NCBI GenBank assembly: GCA_900556395.1
Contig: USOQ01000002.1
Coordinates: 1 to 64,000 of the forward strand
DNA length: 64,000 bases
From: Candidatus Segatella caccae
GTDB lineage: Bacteria > Bacteroidota > Bacteroidia > Bacteroidales > Bacteroidaceae
Direction of reading: 5' to 3'
The notes below the pieces were generated by a model. That model was not told where the DNA came from. It did not search any database and saw only the letters and a list, made by a program, of their open reading frames with translations. Numbering within the stretch: position 1 is the first letter of the stretch; each line of letters begins with the position of its first letter. Positions 1 through 9,423 of the stretch are shown in pieces. The position numbers and the translations under genes were made by a program.

Positions 1-2
1 AG

Positions 3-437
3 GCTACTTCTGACCTTACTGGTGAGCGTGGTTCTTTGATGGGTGCTATCGAGGGATTGTTGGAGGCACAGTATGATGTGCTCCGTGAGAATGGTCACTC
101 TCCTTCTGAGGCTTTCAACGAGACTGTTGAGGAGCTTACTCAGAGCCTTGGCCCTCTCTTCGGCGAGAAGGGTATGGACTGGATGTATGCTAACTGCTCT
201 ACTACTGCACAGCGTGGTGCACTCGATTGGGCTCCTCGTTTCCGCGAGGCTATCAAGCCTGTTATGGAGTGGTTGTATTACTCAGTTAAGACTGGTAACG
301 AGGCACAGATTTCTATCGACAAGAACTCTCAGCCTGACTACCGTGAGAAGTTGAATGCAGAACTCGAAGCTATGCGCAACAAAGAGATGTGGCAGGCTGG
401 TGTTACTGTACGTAAACTTCGTCCAGAGAACAACTAA
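3..437 (+). CDS. ilvC: Ketol-acid reductoisomerase, C-terminal part (5' truncated by window edge)
   Basis: This is the C-terminal ~144 residues of ketol-acid reductoisomerase, which converts acetolactate or acetohydroxybutyrate to the dihydroxy acid in valine/isoleucine synthesis using NADPH and Mg2+. The reading frame is open from base 3 and ends at TAA 435-437. Recognisable parts are the all-helical KARI C-terminal domain signature around ERGSLMGAIEGLLEAQYDV and the terminal ALDWAPRFREAIKPV segment. An apparent TTG/ATG start near base 36 is internal to the gene and is not a true start. A hairpin terminator follows. The gene itself is cut by the window edge, not broken. Confidence 0.95.
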   Translation, partial: ATSDLTGERGSLMGAIEGLLEAQYDVLRENGHSPSEAFNETVEELTQSLGPLFGEKGMDWMYANCSTTAQRGALDWAPRFREAIKPVMEWLYYSVKTGNEAQISIDKNSQPDYREKLNAELEAMRNKEMWQAGVTVRKLRPENN

Positions 438-461
438 TTTTTTTCTCGTACATAATGTTGG

Positions 462-500
462 AAAGGGAATGGTCCGTGAGGGGTCGTTCCCTTTTATTTT
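462..500 (+). terminator. Rho-independent terminator of ilvC
   Basis: The stem AAAGGGAA (462-469) pairs with TTCCCTTT (487-494) and is followed by ATTTTTG. It lies 25 bases after the ilvC stop. Confidence 0.8.
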
Positions 501-581
501 TGTATAAAAGATGGTGGAGGAAGAGGAGAGGTCAAGGATGGAAGAAAGCTTCATGCTTTGCCCTCTTGTATGAGACTATTA

Positions 582-2486
582 TTATTCATACAGGCTGATG
601 TATGAACCGTCGATATGTATTTGGTTTTCGCCTACTAAGAATTCTAAGGCTTCATCAACATACTGGCTGGGAAGTAAAATGTCGCGCAACTCAGTAATGA
701 AGTGTGGCTTATGATCGCCCAACAACAGGCGAATGGCTTGTTGGGCTTCTTTGAAATACTTATCTTTGGTCGTGTTGTCGGTGTATTGTTCCAAGCAGAC
801 ATCGCATTGATGACAATCTTCTTGGGTGGCTTCACCAAAGTAAGCCAATAACTGTCGAGAACGGCAGATATAGTCTTCCTTGGCATAACGGAGTATACCT
901 TCTATTCGGTGTGCATATTGTTCACGACGTTGTTCCCATACCTCGTTGGGGATGATTACCTTTTCGCCATCTATCCTATCCTTCGCATAAGTTATATAGG
1001 GGGTCTTTCGTCTTGGTATGAACTGGACGATGTGGCGTGCTGAGAAATTCTTGAGTGTGACGTATACCTGCTCTATGCTCGTGTCGGCCTGATATGCTAT
1101 CAAGCTTTCATCTATATACACGTAATCGGTAAACAGGCCACCATACGTTCGCAATAGTGCGGTAACAATGGCATCTTCTTTTGGGGACAGATTGTCAAGT
1201 AGATAGAGTTCGTTTCTGTTCAGACAGAACATGAGACGAGCCTTACCGTCAGGATTATCTTCATAGTGTATGTAGCCGCAACGTTCCAGTATTCTGAGTG
1301 CGGCATCCACTCTGATAGGAAAGAACTTGTAGATATAACTGAACTTGTCGATATTAAACTCGAAAGTCTTTCCACGTCCACTGGCAATGCCTACTTGGAA
1401 GAAATAGGCAAGATGCTCATAAACATTCCTAATAAAGTCTTTGGGAGGAAAGGTGTCGTCTATGCGTTTCTTGAGCTTTCGTTCGTCGCTGGGATCGTAA
1501 AGCAATACGGCATAAGCCTTGTTGCCATCTCGTCCTGCACGTCCTGCCTCCTGGAAGTAGGCTTCCAAGGAGTCAGGGCAGTCAATGTGTATCACCATTC
1601 TGACATCAGGCTTATCAATGCCCATACCAAAGGCATTGGTGGCTACAATGACTCTTGTTTCATCATTTTGCCAAGCCCTTTGACGTTCGTCTTTGACTGT
1701 AGGTAAGAGGCCTGCATGATAGAAGGTACTTTTGATGCCATTCTTGTTGAGTAAGGCTGCTATCTCCTTGGTGTGTTTACGACTTCTGCAGTAGACGATG
1801 GCTGCACCTCCTACACATCGCAGGATGTGGATCATCTCATAATCTTTGTCTCCAACAGTGCGTACAATGTATGCCAAATTTTTGCGTTCAAAACTCATTT
1901 TGAACACATTCTTCTTTTCGAAATGCAGTTTCTCTTGTATGTCGTTGACAACATCTGGTGTTGCCGTTGCCGTGAGGGCAAGGATGGGGGTGCCAGGCTT
2001 CATGGTCCTGATGTTGGCAATATTAAGATAAGAAGGGCGGAAGTCGTAACCCCATTGACTGATGCAATGAGCCTCGTCGACAGTGATGAAACTGACGTTG
2101 ATATGGCGTAGTTTGACTTGGAATATTTCGGAAGCCAATCGCTCTGGCGATATATATAAAATTTTTATTCCGCCAAAGATGCAGTTTTCTAAAGTTTGCA
2201 CAACTTCACTTCTCGACATATCTGCATGGATAGCGGCAGCTTGTATGCCACGTTCCTTGAGGTGTTGCACTTGGTCTTTCATCAAAGCTATCAAGGGAGT
2301 GATGACGATGCACACTCCCTCCTTGGCAAGGGCTGGTACCTGAAACGTGATAGACTTTCCACCACCCGTAGGCATCAAACCCAAGGTGTCCCTTCCGTTG
2401 GCAATGCTTTCGATAATGTCGCGCTGTATGCCACGGAAGTCGGAGTAGCCCCAGTAGGTATGTAATATTTCCTGGAATTTGTCCAT
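582..2486 (-). CDS. recQ: RecQ-family ATP-dependent DNA helicase
   Basis: A 634-residue superfamily 2 DNA helicase of the RecQ family, unwinding 3'-5' in recombination and fork repair. Motifs in order: Walker A GLMPTGGGKS (about 36-45), DEAH (137-140) with the RecQ aromatic-rich loop CISQWGYDFRPSY directly after it, TATATP motif III, and motif VI QEAGRAGRDG. A zinc-binding cysteine set (YICRS...CHQCDVC, roughly 540-570) follows. The C-terminus is a winged-helix type end with no clear HRDC domain, as in many Bacteroidota RecQ paralogues. It starts 30 bp after recJ, so the two repair genes are probably co-transcribed. Several Bacteroidota carry more than one RecQ, so the exact orthologue is uncertain. 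Confidence 0.95.
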   Translation of the reverse strand: MDKFQEILHTYWGYSDFRGIQRDIIESIANGRDTLGLMPTGGGKSITFQVPALAKEGVCIVITPLIALMKDQVQHLKERGIQAAAIHADMSRSEVVQTLENCIFGGIKILYISPERLASEIFQVKLRHINVSFITVDEAHCISQWGYDFRPSYLNIANIRTMKPGTPILALTATATPDVVNDIQEKLHFEKKNVFKMSFERKNLAYIVRTVGDKDYEMIHILRCVGGAAIVYCRSRKHTKEIAALLNKNGIKSTFYHAGLLPTVKDERQRAWQNDETRVIVATNAFGMGIDKPDVRMVIHIDCPDSLEAYFQEAGRAGRDGNKAYAVLLYDPSDERKLKKRIDDTFPPKDFIRNVYEHLAYFFQVGIASGRGKTFEFNIDKFSYIYKFFPIRVDAALRILERCGYIHYEDNPDGKARLMFCLNRNELYLLDNLSPKEDAIVTALLRTYGGLFTDYVYIDESLIAYQADTSIEQVYVTLKNFSARHIVQFIPRRKTPYITYAKDRIDGEKVIIPNEVWEQRREQYAHRIEGILRYAKEDYICRSRQLLAYFGEATQEDCHQCDVCLEQYTDNTTKDKYFKEAQQAIRLLLGDHKPHFITELRDILLPSQYVDEALEFLVGENQIHIDGSYISLYE

Positions 2487-2516
2487 GGGTTTGATGACTT
2501 GAAATCTTGGATAGTA

Positions 2517-4238
2517 TCAGTTTTCGTTGGGGCGAATATCTTCTATCTGTAGTTGAACTTGATTTTTCTTGAAGACATTCTCCTCGATGGTATAGGCAAT
2601 GTCGAAACTGCGCTTGCTCTTAATGTATCGAGCAGAGGCACTTTGGCCAAAGGCGATACCATTAACAACACAGCTCGACTTAGAGTCGACAAGTTCCAAC
2701 TTGATGTGCTCTTGTTCGCGTCCTACTACCTTGCTGGTGCCATAGTCGTATACACGATTGGTGCAGAAGACAGGCTTCTGGTTGCAGGGACCAAAGGGGG
2801 AAAAGCGCTTCAGATCGTTGTAAAGATGCTTGGTGATGTCCTTGAAGTCGAGGACGGCATCTATATTGAGGATTGCCTCTGTCTGTTCGGGAGAGATATG
2901 TTCTTCTACATATTTTTGGAATCGGTTTCTGAACTCCTTGACATGTTCCCACTTCATGGTGAGACCAGCAGCATAGGTGTGTCCACCAAAATTAACCAAC
3001 AGGTCGCGGCAACTCTTGATGGCTGAGTAGATGTCAAAACCTGTTACACTGCGTGCAGAGCCTGTTGCCATGTCACCTTCCTTGGTGAGTACCACGGTAG
3101 GGCGGAAGTAGATCTCTGTCAGTCGTGAGGCCACAATTCCTATTACACCTTTCTTCCATCCTTCATCGTAGAGTACGATGCTGGAATTGTGTTTTAGGCT
3201 TTCCAAACGTGAAACGATGCCATTGGCTTCTTCGGTCATCTGCTTGTCTATGTCTTTGCGCTGCTCGTTATATTCGTTGATGTGTTTGGCCATACGCAAA
3301 GCTGTGGCGAAGTCTCTCTCTACCAATAGGTCAACGCTGAGTTTGCCGTTTTCCATTCTTCCTGAGGCATTGATGCGTGGTCCGATTTTGAAGACGATGT
3401 CACTCATGGAAATCTCGCGCCCGTTGAGTCCACAGATGTCTATGATAGACTTTAGACCGATGCTGGGATTGGAGTTTAGTAACTTCAGACCATGGAAAGC
3501 CAAGATGCGGTTTTCGTCCACGACAGGTACGATGTCGGCAGCAATACTGACGGCACAAAAGTCGAGTAGAGGAATGAGTCGTGAGAAGGGAATTCCGTTG
3601 TCCTTAGCGAAAGCCTGCATAAACTTGAATCCCACGCCACATCCACAAAGGTGCTTGAATGGGAATGGGTCATCTGGGCGTTTCGGGTTGAGTATGGCCA
3701 CAGCAGGTGGCATCACCTCGTCGGGAACATGGTGATCGCAGATGATGAAATCGATACCAAGAGTCTTGGCATATTCTATTTCCTTGACAGCCTTGATACC
3801 ACAGTCGAGGATGATAATCAGTTTGACACCTGTTGCATGGGCAAAGTCTATTCCTTTCTTGCTTACTCCATATCCTTCGTCATAACGGTCGGGAATATAG
3901 TATTCTATGTTGGAATAGAATTGCTGCAGGAACTTGTATACTAAGGCAACAGCGGTGCATCCGTCTACATCATAGTCGCCATATACCAGGATGCGTTCCT
4001 TGCGTCCCATGGCATCGTTCAGACGGTCGACTGCTAAGTCCATATCCTTCATAAGGAAAGGATTGATGAGGTCGGCCAGTTGGGGTCTGAAGAATCGCTT
4101 TGCAGCCGATTCTGTGTTGATGCCTCGCTGGATAAGAAGCTGTCCAAGGATAGGGCTGATATTGAGCTTATCGCCTAATTCCTTAGCAGACTTTTGCTGT
4201 TCTGGTGTCGGAGCTTCATAATTCCATTTAAAATGCAT
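2517..4238 (-). CDS. recJ: Single-stranded-DNA-specific exonuclease RecJ
   Basis: A 573-residue DHH-family 5'-3' single-strand exonuclease used in recombination and mismatch/base-excision repair. The metal-binding motifs are visible: DYDVDG (88-93), DCG (145-147) and DHH (168-170). The DHHA1 motif NFGGHTYAAGL (about 415-425) is followed by an OB-like RecJ C-terminal domain. Length matches the family. It sits directly upstream of recQ on the same strand. RecJ and RecQ act together in the RecF pathway in other bacteria, so this pairing makes functional sense. A promoter-like TAACTTTA lies just upstream near 4265, one base off the TAnnTTTG consensus. Confidence 0.97.
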   Translation of the reverse strand: MHFKWNYEAPTPEQQKSAKELGDKLNISPILGQLLIQRGINTESAAKRFFRPQLADLINPFLMKDMDLAVDRLNDAMGRKERILVYGDYDVDGCTAVALVYKFLQQFYSNIEYYIPDRYDEGYGVSKKGIDFAHATGVKLIIILDCGIKAVKEIEYAKTLGIDFIICDHHVPDEVMPPAVAILNPKRPDDPFPFKHLCGCGVGFKFMQAFAKDNGIPFSRLIPLLDFCAVSIAADIVPVVDENRILAFHGLKLLNSNPSIGLKSIIDICGLNGREISMSDIVFKIGPRINASGRMENGKLSVDLLVERDFATALRMAKHINEYNEQRKDIDKQMTEEANGIVSRLESLKHNSSIVLYDEGWKKGVIGIVASRLTEIYFRPTVVLTKEGDMATGSARSVTGFDIYSAIKSCRDLLVNFGGHTYAAGLTMKWEHVKEFRNRFQKYVEEHISPEQTEAILNIDAVLDFKDITKHLYNDLKRFSPFGPCNQKPVFCTNRVYDYGTSKVVGREQEHIKLELVDSKSSCVVNGIAFGQSASARYIKSKRSFDIAYTIEENVFKKNQVQLQIEDIRPNEN

Positions 4239-4321
4239 TTTATTGTTTTTTATTTTCTGGGTGTAAAGTTACGAAAATATTATGACAATAAAAAATGTTT
4301 TAGATGAAAATAATAAAATAA

Positions 4322-4352
4322 GGGGCTGCAATGAAATCTTGCAGCCCCTTTA
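4322..4352 (-). terminator. Terminator of the C1 peptidase gene
   Basis: GGGGCTGCA and TGCAGCCCC form a 9-bp perfect stem. On the minus strand it is followed by an AT-rich TTATTTTATT tail, 20 bases past the peptidase stop. Confidence 0.75.
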
Positions 4353-4372
4353 TTGGTATTGTTTGATTGTTT

Positions 4373-5584
4373 TTAGATGCCGAGTTTTTTGCGGATATCC
4401 TTAGGAATGGCATTCTTGTTTACCATGAAGTCCATTGTCTTGTAAGCAACGAAAGCCTTTGTCATGTACCAGGTTCCCTTGTAGTCACCATACTCACCCC
4501 AAGAGTTCTTTACCATGTAGTATTCCTTGCCGTTCTGATCCTTTGCAACACCATAGATATGCATACCATGATCATCAGTAGTCTCCCAGTTGTCGAAAGC
4601 ATCCTGACGCATCTTCTGTGTAGGAACGATTTCTGGAGCGTTAACACCAAGTGAATCCAACTTCACGCTCTTCTCGTTTTTAGAGAGTTTGAACCAGTGG
4701 TCGGCATCAGTGCCAGACATAGAACGTACCTTCTTAACATCGTAAGCGATGCCCAAACCCTTGCGGGTGAAGCCATCCTCTGTTACGTCACCGCCCCAAG
4801 CTACAGTGTAGCCGTTGTCGAGAGCGTTGTCGATAATCTTGCAGAGGTCATCCATAGGAACGTTGTAGCTCAAAGGCCAGCGCCAGTTGTCCTGTACCTC
4901 AACAGCAAATCGGCTCCACATAGGATGGTGTGTATAGCTGGTGATGGTAACATAATCGTCGAGATTGAGACCGAGGCTCTTGCAGAAAGTCTGTGGAGTG
5001 TACTGCTTGCCCTCGTATGTAAACTTCTCTGGTGTTTCACCGATGTATGAGTCGATGATGCCCTGCAGACCGCTCTTCCAAGCTGAAGAAATCTTCTTGG
5101 CCTTGCTCTTGGCAATAGCCTCTACATAGGGAGTCATCACATCGAAGAACTCACCGAAGTTAGCCAAAGAGTCACCTGTCAAAGAACCAGGTGCAGGCAT
5201 AGCAGACTCAGGTACGATGCCATAGTGCTGCAGTGCATAGAGTACGTCGTATGCGCTACCGCCCTGTGAGAAGCTCACGTCACCATGCATGCGTACGGCT
5301 AAAGTGGCACGATCCATATAAGTCTTGTTAGCCACATACATCTCGCTGAGATCGTATGTCTTGCCAGTCTTCTTCAGAATCTCGCTCTCGAAGAAACTAA
5401 GTGTAGAATATGCCCAGCACGTACCACTACGATTCTGGTCCTTGATACTTGTGATGGGGTTCTGCTTTACCACTGTAAATACAGGTTTGTTCTTTGCGAT
5501 GGTAGCTGAATCCTTTGCTGTTTTTGCGCTTGCACCAGTGGCAGCCAATGCCATCATTGCAGCAACAATCAATGCTTTCTTCAT
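4373..5584 (-). CDS. C1 family (papain-like, PepC/bleomycin hydrolase type) cysteine peptidase, secreted
   Basis: A 403-residue papain-like cysteine peptidase. A signal peptide (KKALIVAAMMALAATGASA) points to export. The catalytic Cys lies in NRSGTCWAYS (Cys56), the His in DDHGM (His339) and the Asn in VKNSWG (Asn360), so the triad is complete. The order and spacing fit the C1B aminopeptidase C/bleomycin hydrolase branch, and the DXNGKEYYMVKNSWGE segment is typical of Bacteroidota homologues. The likely role is breakdown of peptides in the periplasm or at the surface, which fits the aminopeptidase P-like gene immediately upstream (5655-7055). Whether it acts as an amino- or endopeptidase cannot be read from the sequence. 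Confidence 0.92.
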   Translation of the reverse strand: MKKALIVAAMMALAATGASAKTAKDSATIAKNKPVFTVVKQNPITSIKDQNRSGTCWAYSTLSFFESEILKKTGKTYDLSEMYVANKTYMDRATLAVRMHGDVSFSQGGSAYDVLYALQHYGIVPESAMPAPGSLTGDSLANFGEFFDVMTPYVEAIAKSKAKKISSAWKSGLQGIIDSYIGETPEKFTYEGKQYTPQTFCKSLGLNLDDYVTITSYTHHPMWSRFAVEVQDNWRWPLSYNVPMDDLCKIIDNALDNGYTVAWGGDVTEDGFTRKGLGIAYDVKKVRSMSGTDADHWFKLSKNEKSVKLDSLGVNAPEIVPTQKMRQDAFDNWETTDDHGMHIYGVAKDQNGKEYYMVKNSWGEYGDYKGTWYMTKAFVAYKTMDFMVNKNAIPKDIRKKLGI

Positions 5585-5654
5585 TAACTTTTCTCTTTTT
5601 AAAATTATTAATAATGTTGTTCTCTTTCTCTTTGTTGTATGTAATCGAAGCCTT

Positions 5655-7055
5655 TTAGTCTTGGTTCATAAACTCTTCCACGTCTTTAGGGTGGTAGGGT
5701 ATACGATCTTTACCAATAAATCGACAGCCATCGTGAGTGATGAGTACGTCATCCTCGATGCGGATGCCTCCGAAGTCCTTGTAGGTCTCTAACTTGTCGA
5801 AGTTAAGGAATTCTTCACAGTGACCTTTAGCCTTCCAGTCATCGATGAGGGCTGGGATAAAGTAGATGCCAGGTTCATCGGTTACGACAAAGCCTTCTTG
5901 TAGGCGGCGTCCCATGCGTAAGCAGTTAGTACCAAACTGTTCCAGATTGGGGCGTACCTCCTCGTCGAAGCCTACGTTTATCTGGTCGAGATTCTCCATG
6001 TCGTGTACATCCATTCCCATCATGTGGCCCAAGCCGTGGGGAAGGAACATTGCATGAGCACCAGCTCTTACTGCTTCTTCGGTATCGCCTTTGGCGAGTC
6101 CTAATTCCTTCAGTTTGTCAAACATCAGTCGGCACACAGCGAAGTGTACGTCTGCATATTTTACACCAGGCTTAGCTACGTCGAGTGTGTAGTCGTGGCA
6201 AGCTTCTACTATGGAGTAGATTTCCAGTTGCTTTTGGGTGAACTTGCCGCTTACTGGCATGGTGCGAGTGTTGTCAGAGCAATAATTATTGATTGTTTCT
6301 GCACCTGCGTCGCAGAGCGCCAAGCGGCCTGCTTCGAGTATATTCATGGATGGATTGCCATGCATGATTTCGCCATGCTGTGTGAAGATGGTTGGGAAGC
6401 TGACCATGGAGCCATATGAATTGGCGATACCATCAACCTGTCCTGCAACAAACTTCTCCGTTACTCCAGGACGAGTAAGTTTCATGGCTGTAGTGTGCAT
6501 CTTGTAACCGATGACTGCAGCACGTTCCAGTTCCTCTATTTCTTCAGCCGACTTGGTAGATCTCATCTTCACTACAGCCTGGATGAGGGTGAGTGAAGCT
6601 TCTTCCTTCTGCTGGTTGGGATGGATGCCGAGCAGGTCGAATATCTGCAGCTTGATGTCCCAACGATAAGGTGGCAAGAAGTGGATTTTGCGTTTTTTTG
6701 CCATAGCATTGTTGCAGATGGTCTTGAGAGACTTCATAGGAGACGTGTTGAGGATTCCTACTTGCTCTGCCATGTCGTGCACGCTGTCTACGCTACCATA
6801 CCATACGATGTCTTCTATATCAATGTCGTCGCCGATGAGCGTCTCAATGTCATTGTCGATATCTATAACACCTACCAGTCCGTCTCGGTTTTGTCCGAAG
6901 TAATACAGGAAAGAAGAGTCCTGTCGGAATGGTGCATACCCATTGTTAGGGAAATTGCAAGGCGATTCGTTATTGCCAAAAATTAGGATGACGCCGCTAC
7001 CTACCAGTTCTTTCAGTTCTTGGCGGCGCTTGATGTAAGTATCCTTGCTAAACAT
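5655..7055 (-). CDS. pepP: M24 family aminopeptidase P (Xaa-Pro aminopeptidase)
   Basis: A 466-residue metallopeptidase of the pita-bread fold. It has an N-terminal creatinase-like domain (first ~170 residues, from MFSKDTYIKRRQEL) and a catalytic domain with the five dinuclear-metal ligands in DAGAETINNYCSDNTRT, HGLGHMMGMDVHD, TDEPGIYF and RIEDDVLIT. Aminopeptidase P removes the N-terminal residue before proline. No signal peptide is seen, so it is probably cytosolic. It is 70 bp upstream of the secreted cysteine peptidase on the same strand. A -7 box TAACTTTG (7083-7090) precedes the start by about 28 bases. Confidence 0.95.
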   Translation of the reverse strand: MFSKDTYIKRRQELKELVGSGVILIFGNNESPCNFPNNGYAPFRQDSSFLYYFGQNRDGLVGVIDIDNDIETLIGDDIDIEDIVWYGSVDSVHDMAEQVGILNTSPMKSLKTICNNAMAKKRKIHFLPPYRWDIKLQIFDLLGIHPNQQKEEASLTLIQAVVKMRSTKSAEEIEELERAAVIGYKMHTTAMKLTRPGVTEKFVAGQVDGIANSYGSMVSFPTIFTQHGEIMHGNPSMNILEAGRLALCDAGAETINNYCSDNTRTMPVSGKFTQKQLEIYSIVEACHDYTLDVAKPGVKYADVHFAVCRLMFDKLKELGLAKGDTEEAVRAGAHAMFLPHGLGHMMGMDVHDMENLDQINVGFDEEVRPNLEQFGTNCLRMGRRLQEGFVVTDEPGIYFIPALIDDWKAKGHCEEFLNFDKLETYKDFGGIRIEDDVLITHDGCRFIGKDRIPYHPKDVEEFMNQD

Positions 7056-7082
7056 ATTTTAGAATTTTACTTTAATTTGCTG

Positions 7083-7090
7083 CAAAGTTA
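7083..7090 (-). promoter_or_regulatory. -7 promoter box for the aminopeptidase P gene
   Basis: TAACTTTG on the minus strand matches the Bacteroidota TAnnTTTG element, 28 bases before the ATG at 7055. Confidence 0.55.
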
Positions 7091-7113
7091 GTAATTATTT
7101 CGTGAAAAATGCG

Positions 7114-7121
7114 TATCTTTG
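7114..7121 (+). promoter_or_regulatory. -7 promoter box for the patatin-like gene
   Basis: TATCTTTG matches TAnnTTTG. It is divergent from the pepP box 24 bp away and implies an unusually long (~95 nt) leader before the ATG at 7222. Confidence 0.5.
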
Positions 7122-7221
7122 CAATCAAAAGTGCATATTTAGTGTGAATTTATAAAATATTAATAGATTTCGGCTTCATATTGATGTGAATCTGATAATA
7201 AATGTAAGCGGTTAGATAGTT

Positions 7222-8061
7222 ATGAACTTAAAGTTGAGTGCTGGTTTGGTATTAGAAGGCGGTGGCATGCGTGGAGTCTTTACCAGTGGTGTGCTGGATG
7301 CTTTTATGAAGAATGATTTGTATTTTCCATATACGGTAGCAGTGTCGGCGGGAGCTTGCAATGGTATGTCGTATATGAGTCGCCAGCCACGTCGTGCTCG
7401 TATATCCAACATTGATTATTTGGCTCGCTATCAGTATATAGGTCTTCGTCACTTGGTGACACAGGGGTGTATCTTTGACCGGGAGTTACTTTACGATAAG
7501 TTTCCCAATCAACTTTTGCCTTTCGATTTTGACACATATTTTAAGTATGCAGACCATTTTGAAATGGTTACCACTAATTGTCTGACGGGTAAGGCTATGT
7601 ATATGTCTGAAAATCAAAATCGACAGCGTGCTCTTGACATCGTGCGAGCCTCCAGTAGTTTGCCTTATGTGAGCAAGATAGTCTGGGTCGATGGCATCCC
7701 GATGCTGGATGGTGGTATAGCAGATAGTATTCCTGTGCTGAGAGCCATGGAGAAGGGCTATAAACACAACGTGGTGGTGCTAACACGTAATAAGGGATGG
7801 CGTGATAACGGGAAGGACAGAAAGATACCTTATTTATATAAGAACTATCCGCGACTACGTGTAGCCTTGAGTCATCGGCATAAGATATACAATGAGCAGA
7901 TACAGCTGATAGACGACTTGGAGGCGGCAGGCAAGATAACCTGCATACGTCCCTTGCGCCCATTGGAAGTGGGGCGTATAGAAAAGGATACTGACAAGTT
8001 GGAGCGTCTATACGAAGAAGGCTTCGCTTTGGGCGAAGCCTTCTGTAAGAAGTATCTTTGA
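7222..8061 (+). CDS. Patatin-like phospholipase family protein
   Basis: A 279-residue patatin-fold acyl hydrolase with a Ser-Asp dyad. The oxyanion loop is GGGMRG (13-18), the nucleophile elbow reads AVSAGA with Ser42, and the catalytic Asp is in LDGGIADS (Asp163). It belongs to the short bacterial YjjU/RssA-like group and is presumably a cytosolic phospholipase or lysophospholipase; the substrate is unknown. The elbow has Ala where the textbook GxSxG first Gly would be. The last codons (8016-8044) contain a perfect 12-bp inverted repeat that may help transcript end formation. A short repeat element follows the stop. Confidence 0.9.
   Translation: MNLKLSAGLVLEGGGMRGVFTSGVLDAFMKNDLYFPYTVAVSAGACNGMSYMSRQPRRARISNIDYLARYQYIGLRHLVTQGCIFDRELLYDKFPNQLLPFDFDTYFKYADHFEMVTTNCLTGKAMYMSENQNRQRALDIVRASSSLPYVSKIVWVDGIPMLDGGIADSIPVLRAMEKGYKHNVVVLTRNKGWRDNGKDRKIPYLYKNYPRLRVALSHRHKIYNEQIQLIDDLEAAGKITCIRPLRPLEVGRIEKDTDKLERLYEEGFALGEAFCKKYL
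8016..8044 (+). repeat. Perfect 12-bp inverted repeat inside the patatin 3' coding end
   Basis: AGAAGGCTTCGC (8016-8027) and GCGAAGCCTTCT (8033-8044) form a strong hairpin that ends 17 bases before the stop. No T-tract follows, so it is not a standard terminator. Confidence 0.7.
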
Positions 8062-8068
8062 TATGTTT

Positions 8069-8100
8069 ACTCAACTTCTGAACTTGCGAAAGTTGAATAT
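8069..8100 (+). repeat. Short member of a dispersed 3'-flanking repeat family
   Basis: The sequence AACTTCTGAACTTGCGAAAG followed by TTGAATAT closely matches the right end of the longer repeat at 23532-23676. It contains the inverted CAACTT / AAGTTG ends and starts 8 bp after the patatin stop codon. Confidence 0.6.
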
Positions 8101-8134
8101 GTTTATTTTTCTTTATAGTACTTTTGTTAGTTCT

Positions 8135-8692
8135 TTATACCTCTTCTACATATTTGGGGCTTTCGCCATACTTGTTGGTTTCTGGTTTTGAATCCATACA
8201 GCAGAAGACGAGTACTACAAGGCTTAGCAGTGCGCTGATGAATAACAGGAACGAACCCGCCATGATGTTCATAGAGGTGTTGTTGTTCATATTCTCAGTG
8301 ATTTCTTGGCTCAGCATGTCGGGGGTTTCTATCAGTTCCATGAAATTGATATCCATGCTGAGGATGCTGTAGAAAATAGCTGCAAAACCAATCATGCTGA
8401 TGATGAAGGGTACGCCAACAAACCAACCACTACGACCTGTATCATGCAGACGGCGGAAAGTCAGTGATAAGGATAAAATGGTGATGACAAGACTTAGAAG
8501 GTTGGAGATAATGACACCGGTTTTTCCCATATAGTTGACTGGTGTCATGATGAGGTTGAAAATGATTATACCTAATACGGCCCACCAAAACTCAGAGCGG
8601 CGTGCTCTTCCTTTGAATGTAACGATCTTTTTGCATGCTGTCGAGCATGCTTCAATAAATCCCATCTGGGGTTTTTCTGCATAATTAGCCAT
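8135..8692 (-). CDS. DUF805 domain membrane protein
   Basis: A 185-residue integral membrane protein. The N-terminal FKGRARRSEFWWAVLG motif (about 27-42) and the later TFRRLHDTGRSGWF motif are the hallmarks of DUF805. About four hydrophobic segments are visible (around 43-62, 68-83, 98-118 and 148-168). The function of the family is not known; it is common in gut bacteria as small inner-membrane proteins. It is flanked by trmD upstream on the same strand, 42 bp away, but nothing in the context gives it a specific role. The C-terminal tail is short and charged. Confidence 0.9.
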   Translation of the reverse strand: MANYAEKPQMGFIEACSTACKKIVTFKGRARRSEFWWAVLGIIIFNLIMTPVNYMGKTGVIISNLLSLVITILSLSLTFRRLHDTGRSGWFVGVPFIISMIGFAAIFYSILSMDINFMELIETPDMLSQEITENMNNNTSMNIMAGSFLLFISALLSLVVLVFCCMDSKPETNKYGESPKYVEEV

Positions 8693-8734
8693 AATAAACT
8701 GGGTTTAATAGTTAATAATTTATGTTGATATTCT

Positions 8735-9415
8735 CTATTCTTCCCCCAACAGGTCAGGGCGCAGTCGTTTGGTACGCTCCATAGCCTGGTCGAATTCCCA
8801 TTGTCTTACCTTTGCCTCGTTGCCACTCAGAAGTATCTCGGGTACTTTCCATCCCTTGTAGTCGGCAGGTCGGGTATAGATGGGTGCAGCGAGGATGTCA
8901 TCCTGGAAACAGTCAGACAATGCACTCTGCTCGTCGCTGATAACGCCTGGGATGAGACGTATCACAGCGTCTGCGATGATGGCAGCAGCTAACTCTCCTC
9001 CTGTCAGTACATAGTCGCCTACGGAAATCTCTCTTGTGATGAGATGATCGCGCACACGCTGGTCGATGCCTTTGTAGTGACCGCACAGGATAATCAGGTT
9101 GCCTTGCAAAGACATTTCGTTAGCTATCTTCTGGTTGAAGGTCTCTCCATCGGGTGAGACATAGATGACATCATCGTAGTCGCGTTCTGCCTTGAGAGCG
9201 GAGATACAGCGGTCTATAGGCTCACACTGCATCACCATGCCAGCGCTTCCACCGTATGGGTAGTCGTCGACACGTTTCCATTTGTCCAATGTATAATCTC
9301 GCAAGTTGTGCAAATGAATTTCGGCAAGGCCTTTTTTCTGTGCACGTGCCAGGATGGATTCTCCGAAAAATCCCTCCAGCATTTCGGGTAATACTGTAAT
9401 GATGTCTATTCTCAT
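8735..9415 (-). CDS. trmD: tRNA (guanine(37)-N1)-methyltransferase TrmD
   Basis: A 226-residue SPOUT methyltransferase that makes m1G37 in tRNAs with G36 and prevents +1 frameshifting. The knot motifs [12 protein letters not shown] and [15 protein letters not shown] are intact, as is the N-terminal [20 protein letters not shown]. The start is set at 9415, not at the upstream in-frame ATG at 9454, because the family begins at [20 protein letters not shown] promoter box (9424-9431) also ends only 8 bases before this ATG, making the message nearly leaderless. trmD is usually with ribosomal genes in Proteobacteria; here it stands alone, as in other Bacteroidota. Confidence 0.97.
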   Translation of the reverse strand: MRIDIITVLPEMLEGFFGESILARAQKKGLAEIHLHNLRDYTLDKWKRVDDYPYGGSAGMVMQCEPIDRCISALKAERDYDDVIYVSPDGETFNQKIANEMSLQGNLIILCGHYKGIDQRVRDHLITREISVGDYVLTGGELAAAIIADAVIRLIPGVISDEQSALSDCFQDDILAAPIYTRPADYKGWKVPEILLSGNEAKVRQWEFDQAMERTKRLRPDLLGEE

Positions 9416-9423
9416 AATGTCTG

